Positions 49,106-59,337 are shown, counted from the stretch's first letter. The stretch: 64,000 nucleotides of DNA from an uncultured Verrucomicrobiota bacterium (GCA_903907925.1 CAIVQB010000085.1:36683-100682); one strand, 5' to 3'. Made by a program: numbers and translations. Notes: generated from the letters alone by a model not told the origin.

Positions 49106-51271
49106 TCACACCACTTCCATCGGACACTTCGGAATCGCGTCGAGAAAGGTCTGGCCGTAGCGCTTGGTCAGGACCCGGTTGTCGAGCACCACCACAATGC
49201 CCTGATCCGTCGCCGTCCGAATGAGCCGGCCGACTCCCTGCCGGAATTTCAACACCGCCTCGGGCAGGGAGAATTCGAAGAAAGAATTGCCGCCGCGGGC
49301 CTCGATCCGTTCCAGCCGCGCCTGGACCAGCGGATGATCGGGCACGGCGAACGGTAGGCGGGTGATGATCACATTGCTCAGAGCCTCGCCCGGCACGTCG
49401 ACGCCCTGCCAGAAGGAATCGGTGCCGAAGAGGACGGAATCGACGTTCTCCTTGAATTTCTCCAACAGCGTGGAGCGCGGCGTGCCGGTGCCCTGCACGA
49501 AGCATTCGATGCCGAGGTTCGCGAAAAACGATTCCATCCGGCCGGCGACGGATTGCATCAGGCGGGTGTTGGTAAAGAGCACGAACGCCTTGCCGTGAGT
49601 CGCCTTCACGAAACGCTCGATCTGGGCGATCAACGCGGTCTCGTACCCGGAATCCCGCGGATCCGGCATCTTGCCCGCCACGAACAGGCGCACCTGTTTC
49701 TCGTAGTCGAACGGCGAACCGACCTGCAGTTGATGCGCCGACTCTCCGCCGACACGTTTGGCGATGTAGTCCAATGGCCCGGGACCCGCACGCCGTCCCT
49801 CCGTCGAACGGCCGCCCGATGCGGCAACGGGAGGCGCTGTCACACTCGTCCCGCTTTTCATCGCCAGGGTGGCGCTGGTGAGGATGACGCTGGTGCCACT
49901 CTCAAACAGCCGGACCCGCAGATGATCCGCCACATCGACGGGGGCGGCGTTCAGCGTCAGGTTGCGCTGCGAGCGACCGCCGCGCTCAACCCAATACACG
50001 TGATCCTCGGCCTCCTGCTTGAGAAAGGTCTGCACCGCCAACCGCAGCTCGGTCAGACGCCGGTTGCACTCCATCAATTCCTCGCCGGTGTCCTTGTCCT
50101 CGGTCGCCTGGATCAAGCCCGCCACCTCCTCGCGCAACCGGTGCAGCGAAAGGGTCAGCGTATCCTCCACCAGATCCGGTCGCCGGATGCGGAGCTCCTT
50201 CCACGGACGACCGGCATCGCCCCTTCCGCCCTTGGCTTCATCCGCGTCACCCGCGGTTCCGGCGTCCGTTGCCGTGGTGCGAATCAGGCCCTCGCACGCT
50301 TCCTCCACTTTTGAAAAGAACGCGTCCCCGTGTTCCAAAACATCGGCGACCGCCTTGACCGAAGTCCCTTTGCGCAGCACGGACAACAGGCCTTTTTCGG
50401 TGCGCGGATTCCACAATCGCTGGAGGGAATAGCGCAGTTGCCCGCTGCTGACGCTGACACCGATGTGGCGGGCGGCCACCTGTTCCACGGTGTGGGCCTC
50501 GTCGAAGATGACGAAGTCGTTCTTGAACAGGACGCCGCCCTCCTGATCGGTGTCGACCCCGTTGAGCAGGGTGAAGAAGAGGGTGTGATTCAGGACGAGC
50601 ACATCTGCTCCGAGGATCCGTTGCCGGGCCCGTTGGAAAAAACAGGTCGAACCCGTCTTGGCAAACTCACTCGCGTGACCGCATTTCTTCGGGGTGCACA
50701 AACCGCGTTCGGAACAAACCTGTTCCCACACCCGCGGATCGGGTTCCTCGTCAAAATCACTCAACGAACCATCGTGGGTGTTCTGGCTCCATTCGTAGAT
50801 CCGGCGCAATTCGGCGACCTCGGGCGAGGTGAACAGGGCGTCGGCCTGTTGCATGGCCTTTTGAAGCCGGCGGGTGCAGAGATAATTCGAACGCCCCTTC
50901 AACATCGCGAAGGTGAAATCAACGCCCACAATCTGCTTCAGGAGCGGCAGATCCTTTTCCGCCAATTGTTCCTGAAGGTTGATGGTGTGGGTGCAGATGA
51001 CCGCCTTCTTGTTTTGGGCGACGGCGTGGAGGATGGCCGGCACCAGGTAGGCGAAGCTTTTGCCGACACCGGTCCCGGCTTCGACGATAAGATGGGTCTT
51101 GTCCGCGAGGGCGCGGGCGACGGCGACGGCCATTTGCTGTTGTTGGGGCCGGTACTCGAAATTCTTCGCCTTCGAAAAGATTCCCTCCGTCGAAAACATC
51201 TGCCCGACCCTCTCGACGAGGTTCGGTGCGGCGGCGTCTTCAGCGAACGAAATCACACCCACAGTGAACAT
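49106..51271 (-). CDS. dinG: DinG/XPD-family ATP-dependent DNA helicase
   Basis: A 721-residue superfamily 2 helicase. Walker A is AGTGVGKS (65-72); the DEAH box is in FVIFDEAHTVEQVAARH. The Fe-S cluster cysteines are visible: NYLCTRRL, then RGLCTPKKCGHASEF and GSTCFFQRAR, which is four cysteines in the DinG/XPD arrangement. Later motifs include SVILTSATLA, AFVLFTNTRL, and GTDSFWQGVDVPGEALSNVI near the C-terminus. It would unwind DNA 5'-3' in repair or replication-transcription conflicts. It converges with the small membrane protein gene; no repair operon is attached. Confidence 0.92.
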   Translation of the reverse strand: MFTVGVISFAEDAAAPNLVERVGQMFSTEGIFSKAKNFEYRPQQQQMAVAVARALADKTHLIVEAGTGVGKSFAYLVPAILHAVAQNKKAVICTHTINLQEQLAEKDLPLLKQIVGVDFTFAMLKGRSNYLCTRRLQKAMQQADALFTSPEVAELRRIYEWSQNTHDGSLSDFDEEPDPRVWEQVCSERGLCTPKKCGHASEFAKTGSTCFFQRARQRILGADVLVLNHTLFFTLLNGVDTDQEGGVLFKNDFVIFDEAHTVEQVAARHIGVSVSSGQLRYSLQRLWNPRTEKGLLSVLRKGTSVKAVADVLEHGDAFFSKVEEACEGLIRTTATDAGTAGDADEAKGGRGDAGRPWKELRIRRPDLVEDTLTLSLHRLREEVAGLIQATEDKDTGEELMECNRRLTELRLAVQTFLKQEAEDHVYWVERGGRSQRNLTLNAAPVDVADHLRVRLFESGTSVILTSATLAMKSGTSVTAPPVAASGGRSTEGRRAGPGPLDYIAKRVGGESAHQLQVGSPFDYEKQVRLFVAGKMPDPRDSGYETALIAQIERFVKATHGKAFVLFTNTRLMQSVAGRMESFFANLGIECFVQGTGTPRSTLLEKFKENVDSVLFGTDSFWQGVDVPGEALSNVIITRLPFAVPDHPLVQARLERIEARGGNSFFEFSLPEAVLKFRQGVGRLIRTATDQGIVVVLDNRVLTKRYGQTFLDAIPKCPMEVV

Positions 51272-51330
51272 CGAACCCGGCTCGGGCGCAAAACCTCCCT
51301 ACTTGGACGCCGGGCGACCGGGCCGGTTCG

Positions 51331-52845
51331 TCAGCCCGGCGAAACCGCCGCCGTTCCCGCCGGCTCCACGCCAGCCATCAGACGCATCAGCGCCGCCTGG
51401 TTCGCCCCGGCTCGCGGCAATACTCCGGCGACCTTTCCGCCGCGCAGGACCATCACCCGGCGGCTGAGGGCCATGACTTCGGGGAGTTCGCTGGAGATCA
51501 CCACGAGGGCGAGACCCGCGCAGGCGAGTTCATCGAGCAACTTGTGGATCTCCGCCTTGGCCCCGACATCCACGCCACGGGTCGGTTCATCGACAAACAG
51601 GATCGAACATTCGCGCGCCAGCCATTTGGCGAGGGCCACTTTCTGCTGATTGCCACCGCTCAATCCGGCGATGGTGGTTTCCAACGACGGCGTCTTCACC
51701 CGCAGGCGATCGGCGTAGCGTTTGGCCAGCGCCCGTTCCTCTCCCAACCGGATGAATCCCAGCCGGGCGAGTCGATCGAGAACCGCCAGGGAAGTGTTCT
51801 CGCGGCAATTCATCGACAGCACCAGTCCCAGCCGTTTTCGATCCTCGGGCAGCAATCCCATCCCGGATCGCAAGGCCGCTTGAAGGTCACCGAGTGGAAG
51901 TTCAACGCCCTTGACCCAAACCTTTCCAGTCGCCGCCCGATCCAATCCGAAAATCGCCTGGGCCATTTCGCTGCGGCCCGCACCGATCAGGCCGGCAACT
52001 CCGAGCACTTCACCGGCACGAACTGAAAAACTGATACCCTCGAATTTCCCGGGCGAGGTCAGATTCTCCACGCGCAATACTTCCTTGCCGAGCGGCGTTT
52101 CGAGGTGGCGTGGCTCGTGCAACTCCACGTCGCGGCCGATCATCTGGAGGATGACCCGATCCTGGGTGGTGTCGGCGATCCGTTCGGTGGCCACGTGTCG
52201 TCCGTCACGCAGGACGGTGATGGAATCGCACAACCGGAAGATCTCACTCATCCGGTGAGAGACGTAAATCACCGTGATCCCGCGCGACTTCAGATGAGAC
52301 AGCAATTCGAAGAGGTGTTCGCTTTCGGCGATCGACAGTGAACTGGTGGGTTCGTCGAACACGATCACCCCGGCACCGGTTCCGACCGCGGCGGCAATCT
52401 GGACCAATTGTTCCTGACCGGTCGTCAGGCGCGCTATCGGTTGATCGACATCAAACTCGGCACCGATCTCCGCGAGCATCGTTCGCGCACGGGCGCGCAT
52501 GGCCGTGCGATCCACCCAACCGGCGCGCGACGGCATGTCCCCGAGGCAGAGATTTTCAGCGATGGACAGGTTGGGGCAGAACGCCAGTTCCTGATGCACC
52601 ATGGCGATGCCCAGCCGTCGGGCTTCCAGGGGATCGGCCGGCGCGACCGGGCGACCTTCCATCTGGAGTTCCCCAGAGTCGGCGGTGTACACGCCGGCGA
52701 GGATCTTCCCCAGCGTGCTCTTGCCCGCGCCGTTCTCGCCCATCAACGCATGACAGGCGCCGCGCTCCACCGAAAAGCTGACGGCATCGAGGGCCTGCAC
52801 GCCGGGAAAGCGCTTGGAAACGCCGTTGAAGGTCAGAAACGCCAT
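51331..52845 (-). CDS. Sugar-type ABC transporter ATP-binding protein (RbsA/XylG-like)
   Basis: A 504-residue protein with two fused nucleotide-binding domains, the CUT2/RbsA layout. Domain 1: Walker A GENGAGKS, signature-like LTTGQEQ, Walker B VIVFDEPTSSLSI. Domain 2: the degenerate Walker A GLIGAGRSE normal for this family, signature LSGGNQQK, and ILFVDEPTRGVDVGAKAEIH. It should energise import of a monosaccharide, but no permease or binding-protein gene lies within the window on either side, so it is an orphan here. A deoxysugar dehydratase gene lies about 1 kb upstream on the same strand. Confidence 0.92.
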   Translation of the reverse strand: MAFLTFNGVSKRFPGVQALDAVSFSVERGACHALMGENGAGKSTLGKILAGVYTADSGELQMEGRPVAPADPLEARRLGIAMVHQELAFCPNLSIAENLCLGDMPSRAGWVDRTAMRARARTMLAEIGAEFDVDQPIARLTTGQEQLVQIAAAVGTGAGVIVFDEPTSSLSIAESEHLFELLSHLKSRGITVIYVSHRMSEIFRLCDSITVLRDGRHVATERIADTTQDRVILQMIGRDVELHEPRHLETPLGKEVLRVENLTSPGKFEGISFSVRAGEVLGVAGLIGAGRSEMAQAIFGLDRAATGKVWVKGVELPLGDLQAALRSGMGLLPEDRKRLGLVLSMNCRENTSLAVLDRLARLGFIRLGEERALAKRYADRLRVKTPSLETTIAGLSGGNQQKVALAKWLARECSILFVDEPTRGVDVGAKAEIHKLLDELACAGLALVVISSELPEVMALSRRVMVLRGGKVAGVLPRAGANQAALMRLMAGVEPAGTAAVSPG

Positions 52846-52975
52846 GGGACGGGCGGGAATTTAGTCCGCGAACCCGACGAAGGGAAGCGGTGAAGCGACA
52901 ACTCGCCGCCGGCCGTCACGCGAACCCGGGTTCAACGAACCGCGACGGAATTGAATCGGTCCCGACAGCCCGTCC

Positions 52976-53848
52976 TCAGGGCGGTGTTTCCGAAGCATCG
53001 AGCGTCGGAGTGCTGACCTTCGAATCCGGCTTGACGCTCGTGCCGTTCGGAAGCGTTCCGCTGAACACACCATAGAATTGGCCCCAGACCAACTGGCTCG
53101 GCTTGATGCCGGCGGAATGACCGTCAACGAACACCGAATTAACGCGGTAATTGTGCTTCTTCATCTGGGACTGAAACCGGTAGTTCTGGTTTCCCTTGGC
53201 GGGGGTCTTGTTGGGGTAGGAGCCGTTCTCCCAATAACTATCGAGCCATGCCGCGTCCGCTTTCTCGTTGCCCAAACCGCCACCAATTTCCTTGGGATCA
53301 TCCGATCCGCTCACTTCGGTCACTGAGATCACATCCACGGGACGATCCACCTGGGACGCCTTGAACGGATGCGGCTGGCTGGTATCGCCGCCAAACACAC
53401 CGAGGTAGTTGAACCCGTACGAAAGGAAACCGGTGATGGCGGGATTGAACTCACCGGGTTCGGACTTGTAGGTCAGGCCGCGGCGTTTCTTCGGACACAC
53501 CCAGACCTTCGGAGCACCGGTATAATTCGACAACATGCCCGCCGGGGTACGCAGCCATTCGCCACCGCAGTTGAATCCGCGGGAATTCTTGTACGGCCCG
53601 ACCACCCACCATTGGTTCGGAAAGACGTCGCGGTTGTCATCGGCGTACATTTGGATGGCGAGCCCAATCTGCTTGGTATTGCTGAGACAGGCCGCACCGA
53701 GCCCCTTGTCGCGGGCACGAGCCAGCGTGGGGAGGAGCATTCCGGCGAGAATGGCGATGATGGCGATCACCACCAGCAGTTCGATCAGGGTGAAGGCGCG
53801 TTGATGATAACGGGACAATACGTGCGCGCGAACGAACCGGGGGGTCAT
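52976..53848 (-). CDS. Prepilin-like secreted protein (PVC type, VDGH C-terminal motif)
   Basis: A 290-residue exported protein. The N-terminus has the type IV/type II pseudopilin methylation motif [18 protein letters not shown], with predicted cleavage before Phe19 and the conserved Glu at +5. The C-terminal region carries [13 protein letters not shown], the (H)VDGH block of the large PVC prepilin-like families, plus [19 protein letters not shown] after the helix. These families are highly expanded in Planctomycetes/Verrucomicrobia and their roles are mostly unknown. ATG at 53848 is chosen over an upstream in-frame ATG at 53902. It is not next to secretion genes. Confidence 0.88.
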   Translation of the reverse strand: MTPRFVRAHVLSRYHQRAFTLIELLVVIAIIAILAGMLLPTLARARDKGLGAACLSNTKQIGLAIQMYADDNRDVFPNQWWVVGPYKNSRGFNCGGEWLRTPAGMLSNYTGAPKVWVCPKKRRGLTYKSEPGEFNPAITGFLSYGFNYLGVFGGDTSQPHPFKASQVDRPVDVISVTEVSGSDDPKEIGGGLGNEKADAAWLDSYWENGSYPNKTPAKGNQNYRFQSQMKKHNYRVNSVFVDGHSAGIKPSQLVWGQFYGVFSGTLPNGTSVKPDSKVSTPTLDASETPP

Positions 53849-53932
53849 GGGCAATGGGGTGCCAGTTTTGCCGAAAAACCGCAACCGGGATGTTGCCGGC
53901 AATGTCCAACGTTTCTCGTTGTCGCCTCGGCG

Positions 53933-55234
53933 CTACCCATTCCAAGCCACACCGCCGGGAAAACCAAACCGGGCGCGACTTTCGGGACGCATCTCGGTGC
54001 TATAGCCGGGCAGTCGCGGTGGGAGATACCGGCCGTTTCGAATCCGGCAGGGCTCAACAAAATGTTCGTGGAGATGATCCACAAATTCACACACCCGTCC
54101 GTCCCAACTGCCGCTCACCGCCACATAATCTACCATTGAAAGATGTTGGACAAATTCGCAAAGCCCGACGCCGCCGGCGTGCGGACAGACCGGCACGCCG
54201 AACTTCGCCGCCATCAGCAGGATCGCCAGGTTCTCGTTCACGCCGCCTACGCGACAGGAATCGATCTGGCAGAAGGAGATCGCCTTCGCCTGGAACAGTT
54301 GTTTGAACAGAATTCGGTTCATCCCGTGTTCGCCGGTGGCAACGCCGATGCCCAGCGGCTCCAGCGCCCGCGCAATGGCGGCGTGGCCGAGGATGTCGTC
54401 GGGTGAGGTGGGTTCCTCGATCCACCACGGCCGGAACCGGGCGAGTTCACGCATCCACTCGATCGCCTGCGGCACCTCCCAGACCTGGTTTGCATCGACC
54501 ATCAAATGACGCTCCCAGCCGATCTCCTCCCGGATGATGGCGAGCCGTCGACAATCGTCGGCGAGATCCCGCCCCACCTTGATCTTGATGTGATTCCAAC
54601 CGTCAGCGACGGCCTCGCGACAGAGCCGGCGTATTTTGTCATCGGGATAACCGAGCCAGCCAGCGCTGGTGGTGTAGGCCGGGTAACCCTCGGCTTCGAG
54701 CCGCGCCACCCGTTCGGCACGACCTGCAACGCGGGATTCCAGCAGAGCTTCCGCCTCGCCCGGAGTGATGGCATCGGTGAGGTAGCGGAAGTCGACGCAT
54801 CGGACGAATTCCTTGGGCGACAGACCCGAAACCAACCGCCATAGCGGAACGCCCCGCGAACGGGCGTACAAGTCCCACAGGGCATTGACGATCGCCGCCA
54901 ACGCCAGATGCACCGCGCCCTTGTCGGGACCGATCCAGCGGAGTTGGGAATCGCCGTTGAGATGGTGCCAAAACGCTCCGGGGTTCTCGACGAATTCCTC
55001 CAAAGTGCGCCCGACGACCAGATGCTCGTGCGCACGAATCGCCGCACAAACAATCTCGTTGCCGCGGCCGATGGTGAAGGTCGATCCATGGCCCTCCAAT
55101 CCGTCCGAGGTGTGGAGCACCACGTAGGCCGATGAATAGTCGGGATCGCGGTTCATCGCGTCCGACCCGTCCAACTCGCGGGAGGTGGGGAAGCGGATGT
55201 CTTCGATGGTCAGGCGATGAATGACGGAGGCCAT
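53933..55234 (-). CDS. L-fuconate dehydratase-like enolase-superfamily enzyme
   Basis: A 433-residue mandelate racemase/enolase-superfamily enzyme. Motifs in order: HIKIKVGRD (the KxK base), MVDANQVW (first metal Asp), WIEEPTSPDD and ATGEHGMNRI (metal Glu ligands), CQIDSCRVGG, and CPHAGGVGLCEF (the general His). The N-terminus IEDIRFPTSRELDGSDAMNRD and length match L-fuconate dehydratase, which converts L-fuconate to 2-keto-3-deoxy-L-fuconate in fucose catabolism. ATG at 55234 is chosen; the frame is open a further 243 bases but that part is low-complexity and not family-like. It diverges from the M28 fusion gene. Confidence 0.88.
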   Translation of the reverse strand: MASVIHRLTIEDIRFPTSRELDGSDAMNRDPDYSSAYVVLHTSDGLEGHGSTFTIGRGNEIVCAAIRAHEHLVVGRTLEEFVENPGAFWHHLNGDSQLRWIGPDKGAVHLALAAIVNALWDLYARSRGVPLWRLVSGLSPKEFVRCVDFRYLTDAITPGEAEALLESRVAGRAERVARLEAEGYPAYTTSAGWLGYPDDKIRRLCREAVADGWNHIKIKVGRDLADDCRRLAIIREEIGWERHLMVDANQVWEVPQAIEWMRELARFRPWWIEEPTSPDDILGHAAIARALEPLGIGVATGEHGMNRILFKQLFQAKAISFCQIDSCRVGGVNENLAILLMAAKFGVPVCPHAGGVGLCEFVQHLSMVDYVAVSGSWDGRVCEFVDHLHEHFVEPCRIRNGRYLPPRLPGYSTEMRPESRARFGFPGGVAWNG

Positions 55235-55304
55235 GGCTGGAAGCAGATGCGCAGTGCTGTCGAGTGACGGCCCAGAAGCGTGGACGAGGAGCGATCCGGC
55301 GTCC

Positions 55305-57257
55305 ATGCTCACGGGTGTGAAAGCGTTGATCTGGTTTTGGGTCTGGGCGAGCGCGTCAACCCTGTTTGCGGCGGAATGGCAGCCGTTGTTCGATGGAAAA
55401 TCCCTCGCCGGGTGGTCCGTCACCGGATTCGCCGGGCATGGTGACGTAGAAACCGAAAACGGCGTCCTCACGCTCAATCAGGGCATCCTCACCGGGGTGA
55501 ACTACACCAACGCCACGCCGGTCATCGACTACGAGGTGGAACTGGAGGCCCGCCGGACCCAGGGCATCGATTTCTTCTGCGGCCTGACCTTTCCCGTCGG
55601 GGACAGCTTCGCGACGTTGGTCGTCGGTGGCTGGGGCGGCGCGGTGGTCGGCATCTCTTCCATCAACGGAGAAGACGCGGCCCACAACGCGACGACCACT
55701 TATCGACGTTTCGAAAATGACCGGTGGTACACCATCCGGCTGGCGGTGGCGCGGGACAGTTTGAGCGCGTGGATCGACGGCGAGCGGCTCGTCCACGTCG
55801 ATACCCGCGGGAAAACGCTGTCGTTGCGGGCCGGCGAAATCGAGGCGAGCAAGCCGTTCGGCATTGCGAGTTGGAGCACCACCTCCCAGTTGCGAAACAT
55901 CCGGTTGCGGCGACTGGATCCTCCAACGAATCCAGGCGCACGGCCGACATCGTACAGCCTGCTTCCCTCCACATTGGTTTCCGCCCTCGACCGGTTGGTG
56001 GGCGCTGCCACGAATCATCCCACCGGACGGGACCGGCTCGCCGAACTCTGCGACACCTTCGGGCCACGGTTCACGGGATCGACGAATCTGGAGGCCGCGA
56101 TTGATTGGATTCTGGGGCAGATGAAGGCGGATGGATTCGAGAACGTGCGGGGAGAAGGGGTCATGGTGCCGCACTGGATCCGGGGAGAGGAATCGGTCGA
56201 ACTGATGTCACCCCGCAATGAACGCCTGCCGATGCTGGGCCTGGGCGGAAGCATTGCGACACCGCCGGAAGGCATCACCGCACCGGTTCTCGTCGTGCAT
56301 TCGGTCGATGAATTGCGCCGAAGGAAAAGCGATGCGGTGGGGAAGATCGTGGTCTTCGATGTCCCGTACACCGACTACGGCGAAACCGTCGCCATCCGGG
56401 TGAACGGTGCGGTCGAGGCGGCCATGGCTGGAGCCCAGGCCAGTCTGATCCGCAGCATCACCCCCTTCGCATTGCGCACCCCGCATACTGGAGTGATGCA
56501 CTACGCGACCAATGTCACCCGGATCCCTCACGCGGCACTGGCACCCGAGGATACCGCACGCCTCGCACGATGGCAGGAGCGAGGAATCACCCCGGTGGTG
56601 CGCCTCAAGATGAACGCCCGGACCCGGCCCGATGTTCGATCCCGCAATGTCGTTGCGGAGATCCGCGGACGTGAGAAGCCGGAGGAGATCGTGGTTTTGG
56701 GCGGCCATATTGACTCCTGGGATGTGGGCCAGGGTGCCCAGGACGACGGCGGTGGATGTCTCGCCGCCTGGGAAGCCGTCCGGCTGATGAAGTCGCTCGG
56801 CCTCCGTCCCCGCCGAACGATCCGGGTGGTGCTTTGGACCAACGAGGAAACTGGCGGCGCCGGCGCGCGGGCCTATCGAAATACTCATCGCGACGAACTT
56901 CCCCGTCATGTGGCGGCCTTCGAATCGGACTCCGGCACCTTCGCCCCCGCCGGCCTGGGATTCACCGGAAGTTCCGCAGCGCGACCGGTGATTGACGCCC
57001 TGGGTGCCTACCTCGGATCCCGTCTGAATGCCGGCGAAGTGGTGTTGGGAGCGGGTGAAGCCGACATCGCCCCCTTGCTGGAAGAAGGGGTCCCGAACGT
57101 CGGCCTCCGCGTGGCCCGGGAGCGGTACTTTTGGTACCACCACACCGCCGCCGACACCGTCGACAAGGTCGATCCCACCGAACTCGCGCGCTGCACCGCC
57201 GCCATGGCGGTCGTGGCCTACACCCTGGCCGAACTCGAGACACCCCTGCCCCGATAG
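55305..57257 (+). CDS. Secreted fusion of a DUF1080-like sugar-binding domain and an M28 aminopeptidase
   Basis: A 650-residue exported protein. Signal-like segment about 5-22. Residues about 24-205 form a DUF1080/LamG-like beta-sandwich (EWQPLFDGKSLAGWSVTG, ENDRWYTIRLAVARDSLSAW). Residues about 225-650 are an M28 zinc peptidase with a PA-type insert (VGKIVVFDVPY, about 346-355). Candidate metal residues are His468 and Asp480 or 481 (GGHIDSWDVGQGAQDD), Glu514/515 in NEETGG, Asp542 in FESDSG, and the late His in YHHTAADT. The catalytic set is complete, so it is probably an active aminopeptidase or carboxypeptidase tethered by a carbohydrate-type domain. Confidence 0.86.
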   Translation: MLTGVKALIWFWVWASASTLFAAEWQPLFDGKSLAGWSVTGFAGHGDVETENGVLTLNQGILTGVNYTNATPVIDYEVELEARRTQGIDFFCGLTFPVGDSFATLVVGGWGGAVVGISSINGEDAAHNATTTYRRFENDRWYTIRLAVARDSLSAWIDGERLVHVDTRGKTLSLRAGEIEASKPFGIASWSTTSQLRNIRLRRLDPPTNPGARPTSYSLLPSTLVSALDRLVGAATNHPTGRDRLAELCDTFGPRFTGSTNLEAAIDWILGQMKADGFENVRGEGVMVPHWIRGEESVELMSPRNERLPMLGLGGSIATPPEGITAPVLVVHSVDELRRRKSDAVGKIVVFDVPYTDYGETVAIRVNGAVEAAMAGAQASLIRSITPFALRTPHTGVMHYATNVTRIPHAALAPEDTARLARWQERGITPVVRLKMNARTRPDVRSRNVVAEIRGREKPEEIVVLGGHIDSWDVGQGAQDDGGGCLAAWEAVRLMKSLGLRPRRTIRVVLWTNEETGGAGARAYRNTHRDELPRHVAAFESDSGTFAPAGLGFTGSSAARPVIDALGAYLGSRLNAGEVVLGAGEADIAPLLEEGVPNVGLRVARERYFWYHHTAADTVDKVDPTELARCTAAMAVVAYTLAELETPLPR

Positions 57258-57519
57258 CCTCCATCGCGCGTCTTAATGGATTTGTAATAAGACCATTGCA
57301 CCATTGATTAGACCCGATTTCAGCAGTGACTCACGGCGATAGTCTTGAAGAGAAGCTAATACAGATGACTGTTCAGTTAAGTCAAATTGATCGGCTCGGC
57401 TGCTTGACGCATCTGCCCCCACCATTAAGCTGCTATTTGAACGAACCGCCGCGTGATCCGGGCCGGATCAATCCGGCTCCTGGCGCGCGGCACTTTTTAC
57501 CGAGTAACGGACACATTTC
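57258..57519. other. AT-rich leader region upstream of korA
   Basis: This 262-base gap is noticeably richer in A/T than its surroundings (for example TTAATGGATTTGTAATAAGA at 57273-57292). TTGACG occurs at 57404-57409, but no -10 hexamer stands at the right distance. I found no strong hairpin or riboswitch-like core. It probably holds the promoter of korAB. Confidence 0.35.
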
Positions 57520-59337
57520 ATGAGCGCAGTTGCAGATACCACGGCATCGACCGGAGGACAGCCCAAGGTCACCAAGATCAACGAAGCGGTCATCCGCCTG
57601 GCTGGAAACTCCCAGGACGGGATCCAGGCCATCGGTGGCTTCCTGGCACGCTTGGCGGGCCGGAGTGAGCAGGAGGTCATGACCTTCATGACCATTCCCT
57701 CGACCATTTCCGGTGGCCCCTCGATCTTCCAGGTCCGGATCGGATCCGGTGAGGTCCTGACCGCCGGTGACGAGGCGGACATGCTCCTGGCCTTCTACCA
57801 GCACAGCTACGAAGACCACATCCGCTCACTCAAGCTGGGCGGCATCGTGCTGTACGATTCCGACCACGTCACCCCGAAGCCCGAATGGCAGGAGTCCTAC
57901 CGCCACGTCGGCGTCCCCATTTCCAGTCTGACGGTCGAGGCCATCGGCGGCACCGGCCGCGACAAGGGCAAGAACATCTACGTCCTCGGTCTTCTGGCGA
58001 AGGTGTACGACCTCGACGTCACCAAGTTGAAGAAGCTCATCGTCGAACGATTTGGCGGCAAGGACGCCTCGGTCCTCAACAACGCCAACTCCTGCTTCGA
58101 TGCCGGTTACAATCACAGCCTCGAGAACCTCCTCAAGAGCTATCAGTTCTACGCCGCTCCAAGCAAGGGCGGTGCCCAGGTGGTGATGAACGGCAACGAA
58201 GCCATCGCCTACGGCCTGCTGGCCGCCGGCGTCCGGTTCGGTGCCGGTTACCCGATCACCCCGTGGTCCGACATCATGGAACTCCTGCGCAAGGAGCTCC
58301 CGAAGTACGGCGGTTCATTCATTCAGTGCGAGGACGAGATCGCCTCGGTTTCCATGGCCATCGGTGCCAGTTGGGGCGGGCGCGTCGCGGTCACCGGTTC
58401 CTCCGGCCCGGGCATCTCGCTCAAGACCGAAGCGATCGGCTGGGCGTCCATGGCCGAAATGCCCCTCGTTGTGATCGATGTCCAGCGCGGCGGCCCATCG
58501 ACGGGCATGCCGACCAACATCGAACAGTCGGACCTGAACATCGCAACCTTCGGCGGTCACGGTGACAGTCCCCGCGTGGTCATCGCGCCGAGTACGGTTG
58601 AGGACTGCTTCTACACCGCAATCGAGGCGGTCAACATCGCCCGGAAATACAGCACACCGGTGATTCTCCTTTCCGATCAAGGCATCGCCACCCGGATCGA
58701 AGCCTTCCCCGAACCCGACTTAAAGACGGTCGTTCAGGATCTTTCGCCCGATCTGACGCCGGTTCCCGAACACAAGCCCTACGATCTTTCGGCCCCCGGC
58801 GGGATCACCCGCCATCTTGCCCCCGGAACGCGGGTGGCCAGTGGCAAGTATCCCGTGGTCACCGGACTGGAACATGACGAGTTGGGTCACCCGACGGGTT
58901 CGCCCAAGCTGCACATGAGCATGACCGCCAAGCGCCGCAACAAGCTGCGCGCCCTGGCGGCGGAACTGCCGGTGCCGACCACCTACGGCCCGAACGAGGG
59001 CCACGTCCTGCTGGTCGGCTGGGGCAGCACCCAGGGTCCCCTGCGCGAGGCGGTCGACAAGGCGCGTTCGCTCGGTGAACCGGTTTCCGCCCTGCACATC
59101 AAATACATCAACCCGCTGCCCAACGGCTTGGAAGATATCTTCAAGGGATTCCACCGGATCTTCGTCGTGGAATTGAACGATGAAGGGCTCTACGGCTACG
59201 GCCAGCTTGCGCAGGTGCTGCGCGCCCGTTATGCCGATCCGCGGATTCAGGGCATCAACAAAGTCGACGGCCTCACGTGGAAGGTGAAGGAGATCCTCGA
59301 CCGCGTCCGCACCCTCACCCAAACCCCGGTCGCCTGA
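57520..59337 (+). CDS. korA: 2-oxoacid:ferredoxin oxidoreductase, fused gamma-alpha subunit (KorA-like)
   Basis: A 605-residue protein. The N-terminal about 190 residues are the gamma domain (EAVIRLAGNSQDGIQAIGG, IPSTISGGPSIFQVRIGSGE). The rest is the alpha subunit with NGNEAIAYGLLAAGVRFGAG, YPITPWSDIMELL, SMAIGASWGGRVAVTGSSGP and VIDVQRGGPSTGMPTNIEQS. With the beta subunit encoded 37 bases later it oxidises a 2-oxoacid with CoA and ferredoxin; the gamma-alpha fusion is typical of 2-oxoglutarate:ferredoxin oxidoreductases but pyruvate or branched 2-oxoacids are possible. There is no delta (ferredoxin-like) subunit in the window. Confidence 0.92.
   Translation: MSAVADTTASTGGQPKVTKINEAVIRLAGNSQDGIQAIGGFLARLAGRSEQEVMTFMTIPSTISGGPSIFQVRIGSGEVLTAGDEADMLLAFYQHSYEDHIRSLKLGGIVLYDSDHVTPKPEWQESYRHVGVPISSLTVEAIGGTGRDKGKNIYVLGLLAKVYDLDVTKLKKLIVERFGGKDASVLNNANSCFDAGYNHSLENLLKSYQFYAAPSKGGAQVVMNGNEAIAYGLLAAGVRFGAGYPITPWSDIMELLRKELPKYGGSFIQCEDEIASVSMAIGASWGGRVAVTGSSGPGISLKTEAIGWASMAEMPLVVIDVQRGGPSTGMPTNIEQSDLNIATFGGHGDSPRVVIAPSTVEDCFYTAIEAVNIARKYSTPVILLSDQGIATRIEAFPEPDLKTVVQDLSPDLTPVPEHKPYDLSAPGGITRHLAPGTRVASGKYPVVTGLEHDELGHPTGSPKLHMSMTAKRRNKLRALAAELPVPTTYGPNEGHVLLVGWGSTQGPLREAVDKARSLGEPVSALHIKYINPLPNGLEDIFKGFHRIFVVELNDEGLYGYGQLAQVLRARYADPRIQGINKVDGLTWKVKEILDRVRTLTQTPVA

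Noticed and set aside
57404..57439. A promoter at TTGACG upstream of korA
   Set aside because: No -10 hexamer at 16-18 bases; TATTTG lies 24 bases away. Not called.
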